DNA from: an uncultured Pseudomonadota bacterium | GTDB taxonomy: Bacteria; Pseudomonadota; Gammaproteobacteria; Burkholderiales; Usitatibacteraceae | NCBI GenBank assembly: GCA_946885905.1 | Contig: CAMPHL010000051.1 | Span: 1 to 9,776, forward strand | DNA: 9,776 nt | Direction of reading: 5' to 3' | Shown: one piece after another, positions 5,346 to 9,776 of the stretch | Layout: each line of letters begins with the position of its first letter | Position numbering within the stretch: the first letter of the stretch is position 1 | The notes under the pieces: generated by a model | Databases searched by the model: none | Seen by the model: the letters and a program-made list of their open reading frames with translations, nothing else | What the model was told of the DNA's origin: nothing | Translations under genes and position numbers: made by a program

Positions 5346-8231
5346 ATGACCTCGCAACTCTCGAGCCCGGTGCGCTTCGCGCGCGGCGGCGAAGGCAGCC
5401 GCTTGGCCCGCAGGCTCGCGCGCGAAGTCGACGGCGAGGTCCTCTTCGACGCCGCGAGCCGCGGGCGCTATTCGACCGATGCGTCGATCTACCAGGTGAC
5501 GCCGGTCGGCGTCGTGGTGCCACGCAACGTCGAGGCCGCGATCGTCGCGATGCAGCTCGCGATCGAAGAGGGAGTGGCGGTCCTGCCGCGCGGCGCGGGC
5601 ACGTCCCAATGCGGACAGACGGTGGGCGAGGCGCTCATCGTCGACGACAGCCGGTTCCTCAACCGGGTGCACGCGGTGGATGCCGCCGCGCAACGCGCGG
5701 TGGTCGAGCCCGGCGTGGTGCTCGACACGTTGAACGCGCAGTTGAAGCCCCTCGGGCTCTGGTATCCGGTCGACGTGTCCACCTCGGCGCAGGCGACGCT
5801 GGGCGGAATGGCGGGCAACAACTCGTGCGGCTCGCGCTCGCTCGCCTACGGCAACATGGTCGATCGCGTCGAGGGGATCGACGCGTGGTTGCCGGATGGG
5901 ACGCGCGGGCGTTTCGGCATCGAAGGCGCGATGGACAACCCGCGCATCCGCAGCCTTGCGGCCCGCGCGAAGGCGCTCTGGGAGCGCGAGCGCGACGAGA
6001 TCATCGCGCGCACGCCCAGGACCGCGCGCAACGTCGCGGGCTACAACCTCTCGCGGCTGGCGCCCGAAGGCTTCAATCTCGCGAAGCTCTTGGTGGGCAG
6101 CGAGGGCACGCTCGCGTGGTTCGAGCGCATCCACCTGCGCCTCGCCGAGCTGCCGAGGCACAAGGCGCTCGGCGTGGCGCATTTCCCCCGCTTCTACGAC
6201 GCGATGGATTGCGCCCAGCACATCGTGAAGCTGGGGCCCTGCGCCGTGGAGCTGGTGGACCGCACGATGCTCGACCTCGCGCTCTCGAACCCGGCCTTCG
6301 CGCCGACCGTGCGCGAGTTCGTGACGGGCGAGCCCGATGCGATCCTGCTGGTGGAGTTCGCGGGCGAAGACGCCGGTGGCCAGGAGAAAGGCGCCAGGCA
6401 GCTCGCACAGCTCATGGGCGATCTCGGCTTTCCCGATTCCGTGGTGGTCGTGCCGCCGGCGCGGCAGGCGGCGCTGTGGAACGTCCGCAAGGCGGGCCTG
6501 AACATCATGATGTCGATGAAGGGCGACGGGAAGCCCGTGTCCTTCATCGAGGACTGCGCGGTGCCGCTGGAGCACCTGGCCGAGTACACATCGCAGCTCA
6601 CGGAGGTCTTCCGCAAGCACGGCACCGAAGGCACGTGGTATGCGCACGCATCCGTCGGGTGCCTGCACGTAAGGCCCGTGCTCAACATGAAGGGCGACGG
6701 CGCGATGCGCATGCGCGCGATCGCGGAGGAGGCGGCCGAGCTCGTGCGCCGCTACAAGGGCGCGTATTCGGGCGAGCATGGCGACGGCCTCGTACGCTCG
6801 GAGTGGATCGCGCCCTTCTTCGGTCCCCGCCTCACGGCCGCGCTCGCCGAGATCAAGTCGTGGTTCGATCCCGATGGCGTCATGAACCCCGGCAAGATCG
6901 TGAACCCCCCGAGGCAGGACGATCGCTCGCTGTTTCGTTATCCGCCCGGCTATGGCCCCAGGGCCCGGCCGGCGGCGCTCGACTGGAGCGAGTGGGGCGG
7001 CTTCGCGGGCGCGGTCGAGATGTGCAACAACAACGGGCACTGCCGCAAGTTCGACGCCGGCACGATGTGCCCGAGCTACCGCGCCACCGGCAACGAACGC
7101 GACCTCACGCGTGGGCGGGCCAACACGCTGCGCCTTGCGCTCTCCGGCCAGATCGAGGGCGAGGACTACGCGGGCCCGGCCGTGCGCGAGGCGCTCGAGC
7201 TTTGCGTCTCCTGCAAGGGCTGCCGGCGCGAATGCCCCACGGGCGTGGACATGGCGCGCATGAAGGTCGAGGTGACCGCGGAGCACAAGCGGCGCGAGGG
7301 CTTCACGTTGCGCGACCGGCTGGTCGGGATGCTTCCGGGCTACGCGCCGTGGGCGGCACGCCTCCAGCCGCTCACCGACCTCGCGACGAAGATGGGCGGC
7401 GGCGCGCTGCTGGAATTTCTCGCGGGCTTCGATCGCCGCCGGCCGTTGCCGCGATTTCGCGGCCCGTGGCGCGCAAGGCCATCGCGGCCCGATGGCCGTC
7501 CGGTCGTGCTCTTCGCCGACACGTTCAACACCTGGTTCGAGCCCGAGAACCTCGAGGCCGCGCAAAGGGTGCTCGAGGCGACGGGCCACGAGGTTCGATC
7601 CGCGACGGGCCCGGCCGGCGCGCGGCTGTGCTGCGGCCGCACCTACCTCACGAGCGGGATGGTCGAAGCTGCACGGGCCGAGGCGAAGAAGACGCTGGAT
7701 GCGCTCGCACCGCACCTCGACGCCGGCACGCCGATCGTGGGCCTCGAACCCTCGTGCGTGTTCACCTTCCGCGACGAGTACCCGGCGCTGCTGCCCGGCG
7801 ACGCGCGCGTGCAGCGCCTCGCCAGGGCCACGCTGGTCGATGGATACCTCGCCGCCGAGATCGCCGCGTCGCGCGTCGCTGCGCCCTGGAAAGCGAAACC
7901 GGGGCCGGATCCGAAGGCCGCGGTGCTGGTCCATGGCCATTGCCACCAGAAAGCGTTCGGGACGTTCGAGGCCACCGTGGCGCTCCTGCGCACGCTGCCG
8001 GGCGCGAAGGTCGAGCCGATCGAATCGTCGTGCTGCGGCATGGCGGGCTCCTTCGGCCACGAGCATTACGATGTCTCCATGAAGATGGCCGAGATCGCCC
8101 TGCTGCCCGCCGTGCGCTCCGCCCCGCGGGCGGCGCTCGCGGCGGCAGGCACGAGTTGCCGGCAGCAGATCACCCACGGCACCGGCCGGCCCGCCGTGCA
8201 CCCCATCGTCCTGCTAGCGGAGTCCCTGTGA
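5346..8231 (+). CDS. FAD-linked 2-hydroxyacid dehydrogenase fused to Fe-S / cysteine-rich CCG domains (YdiJ/GlcDF-like)
   Basis: This is a 961-residue flavoprotein joining a GlcD/D-lactate-dehydrogenase-like half to a GlpC/GlcF-like iron-sulfur half. The family (about 1000 residues, including E. coli YdiJ) oxidises D-2-hydroxyacids such as D-lactate, D-2-hydroxyglutarate or glycolate and passes electrons to the respiratory chain. The FAD-binding domain (about 40-260) shows PRGAGTS at 81-87, GNNSCG at 157-162 and GSEGTLA at 251-257. The FAD-oxidase C-terminal domain (about 265-520) shows HVRP at 441-444, GEHGDG at 476-481 and DPDGVMNPGKI at 508-518. Iron-sulfur ligands are Cys560, 566 and 575, then CxxCxxCxxxCP at 620-631. 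Two CCG-type domains follow (CCG at 762-764 and 896-898, Cys804, HGHCHQKA at 863-870). The ATG at 5346 was chosen as nearest the domain start, but neither it nor an in-frame ATG at 5298 has a clear Shine-Dalgarno. The stop codon overlaps the next GTG start. The substrate is not determined; glycolate or a malonate-related hydroxyacid would fit the neighbours. Confidence 0.92.
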   Translation: MTSQLSSPVRFARGGEGSRLARRLAREVDGEVLFDAASRGRYSTDASIYQVTPVGVVVPRNVEAAIVAMQLAIEEGVAVLPRGAGTSQCGQTVGEALIVDDSRFLNRVHAVDAAAQRAVVEPGVVLDTLNAQLKPLGLWYPVDVSTSAQATLGGMAGNNSCGSRSLAYGNMVDRVEGIDAWLPDGTRGRFGIEGAMDNPRIRSLAARAKALWERERDEIIARTPRTARNVAGYNLSRLAPEGFNLAKLLVGSEGTLAWFERIHLRLAELPRHKALGVAHFPRFYDAMDCAQHIVKLGPCAVELVDRTMLDLALSNPAFAPTVREFVTGEPDAILLVEFAGEDAGGQEKGARQLAQLMGDLGFPDSVVVVPPARQAALWNVRKAGLNIMMSMKGDGKPVSFIEDCAVPLEHLAEYTSQLTEVFRKHGTEGTWYAHASVGCLHVRPVLNMKGDGAMRMRAIAEEAAELVRRYKGAYSGEHGDGLVRSEWIAPFFGPRLTAALAEIKSWFDPDGVMNPGKIVNPPRQDDRSLFRYPPGYGPRARPAALDWSEWGGFAGAVEMCNNNGHCRKFDAGTMCPSYRATGNERDLTRGRANTLRLALSGQIEGEDYAGPAVREALELCVSCKGCRRECPTGVDMARMKVEVTAEHKRREGFTLRDRLVGMLPGYAPWAARLQPLTDLATKMGGGALLEFLAGFDRRRPLPRFRGPWRARPSRPDGRPVVLFADTFNTWFEPENLEAAQRVLEATGHEVRSATGPAGARLCCGRTYLTSGMVEAARAEAKKTLDALAPHLDAGTPIVGLEPSCVFTFRDEYPALLPGDARVQRLARATLVDGYLAAEIAASRVAAPWKAKPGPDPKAAVLVHGHCHQKAFGTFEATVALLRTLPGAKVEPIESSCCGMAGSFGHEHYDVSMKMAEIALLPAVRSAPRAALAAAGTSCRQQITHGTGRPAVHPIVLLAESL
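8219..8222 (+). promoter_or_regulatory. Ribosome binding site of the fused carboxyltransferase gene
   Basis: GGAG lies five bases before the GTG at 8228-8230, inside the last codons of the dehydrogenase gene. It supports a GTG start that overlaps the upstream stop codon by four bases (GTGA) and hence coupled translation. Confidence 0.65.
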
Positions 8232-9469
8232 GCAACCCCGCCGCGCTCCTGGAAGCGCTCAAGAAGGCCGTCGCGTTCGAGCCCCACAAGGATCGCGTCG
8301 GCAACCTTTCCTGGGGCAAGGGCACGCTCGACGCAAAGCCCGTTCGCCTGGCGCTGGTCGAGAACCGCTTCGCGAGCGGCGCGATCGGCGCGGCCGAAGC
8401 CGAGCGGTTGGGCGCGCTCTTCAAGATCGCCGCGCGCGAAAAGGCGCCGATGATCCTGCACCTGGATTCTGCGGGCGCGAAGATCTCCGAGGGATTGAAG
8501 GCGCTGGGCGCATTCCGCGCCGTCTACCGCGCCGGCCTCGAGGCGGTCGAAAGCGGCGCGCACATGGCCGCGGTCCTGGGCGCCAACTGCTTCGGCGGCT
8601 CGAGCATGCTGGCGCACCTCGCGCCACGCCGGCTCTTCAGCCCGCAGACCAAGCTCGCGATGTCCGGGCCCGCGATCCTCGCGGCCGCCGCGGGTATGGA
8701 CGCGCTCGACGAGATGTTCCGTGCGATGGCGGATGCGGCGCTGATGGCAGGCGCCCGCGCCAAGGCCTCGCCGGCGAACGTCGTATGGGCTCCCGGAGTG
8801 GACGTGGGCGCCTGGCTGCGCGAGACCTTCGCCGATGCGACCGAGCCCCGGGCACGCCACGCCGCGCTCGCCGCGCGCATCGCCAAGGAGCCCGCGATGG
8901 TGCCCGAGGAGGTGCGACGCAAGGACCTGGAGAGGATCTACGATGGCGCCTACGAAGCCAAGGAAGCCAAGGGGCTGCTCTTCGGCCGCGGGAAGCGCGG
9001 GGACGCCGAGGAGGCGATCATCGGGCTGGTGGGCCGAAAGCCCGTGGGCGCGGCGCGCGCGTGGCGCTTCGCCGAGCTCGCGTGGAAGCTCGTGGACCAT
9101 CCGCCCGCGCGGGTGGAGGTCTACCTCGACTGCGCCTCGCACGCCCCCAGGCTGGAAGACGAGCGCATGGTGCTGTCCGAGTTCATCGCGGGGATGAGCC
9201 GTCCGCTCGCGGCGCTGCGCCTCAGGGGCTCGCACGTGGGGCTCACGATCCTCACGCAGGCGGGCGGCGGCGTCTACGTCGCCCTGGCCGGCCCCGCATC
9301 TCGCGTCACCAGCGTCCACGAGGCCGACATCCAGGTGCTGCCCGGTGCGGCCGTGGCCGCGATACTCGGGGGGGAGAACATCGACGCCACGCCGGGTTTC
9401 GACGCCTACCGCGAGGCGGGCGTGGCCGAAGAGGAGCTCAGGATCGGGCTGGTGAAGGGGCACTCGTGA
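8228..9469 (+). CDS. Fused MdcD/MdcE-like carboxyltransferase (biotin-independent malonate decarboxylase beta-gamma type)
   Basis: This 413-residue protein has two crotonase-like carboxyltransferase halves. The first (about 40-190) resembles the malonate decarboxylase beta subunit MdcD: ENRFASGAIGAAEAERLG at 45-62, LHLDSAGAKISEG at 77-89, the glycine-rich oxyanion-type segment GANCFGGSSM at 118-127, and LAMSGPAIL at 143-151. The second (about 250-400) resembles the gamma subunit MdcE: YLDCASHAPRLEDE at 299-312, GSHVGLTILTQAGGGVYVAL at 334-353, and LPGAAVAAILG at 371-381. Classical MdcD and MdcE are separate chains of roughly 290 and 240 residues that decarboxylate malonyl-ACP; here they are one shorter chain. 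The GTG start lies within the preceding stop (GTGA overlap), with GGAG five bases before it, and the stop overlaps the matB start in the same way. With MatB next door it may decarboxylate malonyl-CoA directly. The family resemblance is recalled from motifs, not from a search; another acyl-CoA carboxyltransferase role remains possible. Confidence 0.8.
   Translation: MSNPAALLEALKKAVAFEPHKDRVGNLSWGKGTLDAKPVRLALVENRFASGAIGAAEAERLGALFKIAAREKAPMILHLDSAGAKISEGLKALGAFRAVYRAGLEAVESGAHMAAVLGANCFGGSSMLAHLAPRRLFSPQTKLAMSGPAILAAAAGMDALDEMFRAMADAALMAGARAKASPANVVWAPGVDVGAWLRETFADATEPRARHAALAARIAKEPAMVPEEVRRKDLERIYDGAYEAKEAKGLLFGRGKRGDAEEAIIGLVGRKPVGAARAWRFAELAWKLVDHPPARVEVYLDCASHAPRLEDERMVLSEFIAGMSRPLAALRLRGSHVGLTILTQAGGGVYVALAGPASRVTSVHEADIQVLPGAAVAAILGGENIDATPGFDAYREAGVAEEELRIGLVKGHS
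9455..9460 (+). promoter_or_regulatory. Ribosome binding site of matB
   Basis: AAGGGG lies five bases before the GTG at 9466-9468, within the last codons of the carboxyltransferase gene. Together with the GTGA overlap it fixes the matB start. Confidence 0.65.
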
Positions 9470-9776
9470 ACGAGAACCTTTACGCGCTGTTCGAATCGCG
9501 CTTTCCGGCCGACAGGAGCCAGCCGCTGCTCATCCTGCCGGAGGGCGGCGGGATCACTTATGCGCAGGCCCACGAAGGCGCCGGCCGCTATGCGGCGCTG
9601 TTCGCCGGCCTCGGCCTCGCGCCGGGCGACCGGGTCGCGGTGCAGGTCGAGAAATCGACCGAGGCGCTGCTGCTCTACCTCGGCTGCCTGAGGGCCGGCC
9701 TCGCCTATCTGCCGCTCAACAGCGCCTACCAGCAGGGCGAAATCGGCTACTTCCTCGAAAATGCCGAGCCGCGCGC
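9466..9776 (+). CDS. matB: Malonyl-CoA synthetase MatB, N-terminal part (cut by window edge)
   Basis: Only the first 103 codons are present of what should be a protein of about 500 residues in the ANL (AMP-forming acyl-CoA synthetase) superfamily. MatB activates malonate with ATP and CoA to malonyl-CoA, AMP and pyrophosphate in the cytosol. The N-terminus NLYALFESRFPADRSQP (residues 3-19), ITYAQ near 30, GLAPGDRVAVQVEKSTEALL from about 50, and the segment CLRAGLAYLPLNSAYQ followed by EIGYFLENAEPR match the characteristic opening of bacterial MatB proteins; the QVEKS stretch and PLN-AY motif are especially typical. The GTG start overlaps the upstream stop by four bases and has AAGGGG before it. 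The adenylation motifs and catalytic lysine lie beyond the window, so completeness cannot be checked. A methylmalonyl- or other dicarboxyl-CoA ligase is the main alternative. Confidence 0.88.
   Translation, partial: MNENLYALFESRFPADRSQPLLILPEGGGITYAQAHEGAGRYAALFAGLGLAPGDRVAVQVEKSTEALLLYLGCLRAGLAYLPLNSAYQQGEIGYFLENAEPR

Noticed and set aside
5263..5523. N-terminal extension of the aminotransferase to an upstream in-frame ATG
   Set aside because: The extension is arginine-rich, overlaps the divergent dehydrogenase gene, and would place the GAGGAG ribosome site inside the coding region.
5121..8201. Minus-strand open frame (1026 codons) opposite the FAD/Fe-S dehydrogenase
   Set aside because: It mirrors the dehydrogenase, is Arg/Ala/His-rich without domains, and runs into the aminotransferase region in the wrong frame.
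5261..8227. Plus-strand frame continuous with the fused carboxyltransferase, which could suggest a 1402-residue giant protein
   Set aside because: Before 8228 this frame overlaps the dehydrogenase out of frame and encodes arginine-rich nonsense; only the part from the GTG at 8228 resembles a protein family and it has its own ribosome site.
8066..9463. Minus-strand open frame (465 codons) opposite the fused carboxyltransferase
   Set aside because: Antisense composition artefact: no domain, and the plus-strand gene has clear motifs and coupled junctions.
1..9776. Search for CRISPR arrays, insertion sequences, tRNA/rRNA genes, toxin-antitoxin or phage-defence modules
   Set aside because: No direct-repeat arrays, transposase motifs, RNA gene signatures or defence domains were recognised by eye; all space is filled by metabolic and transport genes with short gaps.

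Overview
The window looks like chromosomal DNA from a high-GC Betaproteobacterium, probably Burkholderiales-like. The grounds are strong G/C bias at third codon positions, a Bug-type periplasmic binding protein (a family greatly expanded in that class), and tightly packed operons with Shine-Dalgarno sites. No mobile element, rRNA, tRNA or CRISPR array was seen, and the species cannot be named from the sequence alone.

Layout: two gene sets diverge from an 83-base intergenic region (5263-5345). Leftward (minus strand) run a class V aminotransferase of the serine-glyoxylate type, a complete TRAP transporter in the order binding protein, small permease, large permease (dctP-dctQ-dctM), and an orphan Bug/TctC-type binding protein. 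A strong hairpin (34-68) follows, and then what may be the first codons of another minus-strand gene at the left edge. Rightward (plus strand) run a large FAD + Fe-S 2-hydroxyacid dehydrogenase, a 413-residue protein that looks like the beta and gamma subunits of biotin-independent malonate decarboxylase (MdcD and MdcE) joined in one chain, and the start of matB (malonyl-CoA synthetase), cut by the right edge. The last two genes each begin with a GTG inside the stop codon of the gene before, so all three are probably translationally coupled.

How the genes may work together: the transporters import a small carboxylate, with malonate or a close relative the natural guess given MatB. MatB joins malonate to CoA. 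The fused carboxyltransferase-like protein sits exactly where a malonyl-CoA decarboxylase (MatA) would be expected in a mat locus. The inference of most interest is that it acts as a biotin-independent decarboxylase on free malonyl-CoA, without the ACP subunit and CoA-transferase of the classical Mdc complex. The hydroxyacid dehydrogenase and the aminotransferase add a 2-hydroxyacid / 2-oxoacid (glycolate-glyoxylate or hydroxypyruvate) branch, so the real substrate of the locus could be a hydroxylated relative such as tartronate rather than plain malonate. No transcriptional regulator, and no MatA, MdcA, MdcC, MdcB or MdcG gene, is present in these 9.8 kb; they could lie outside.
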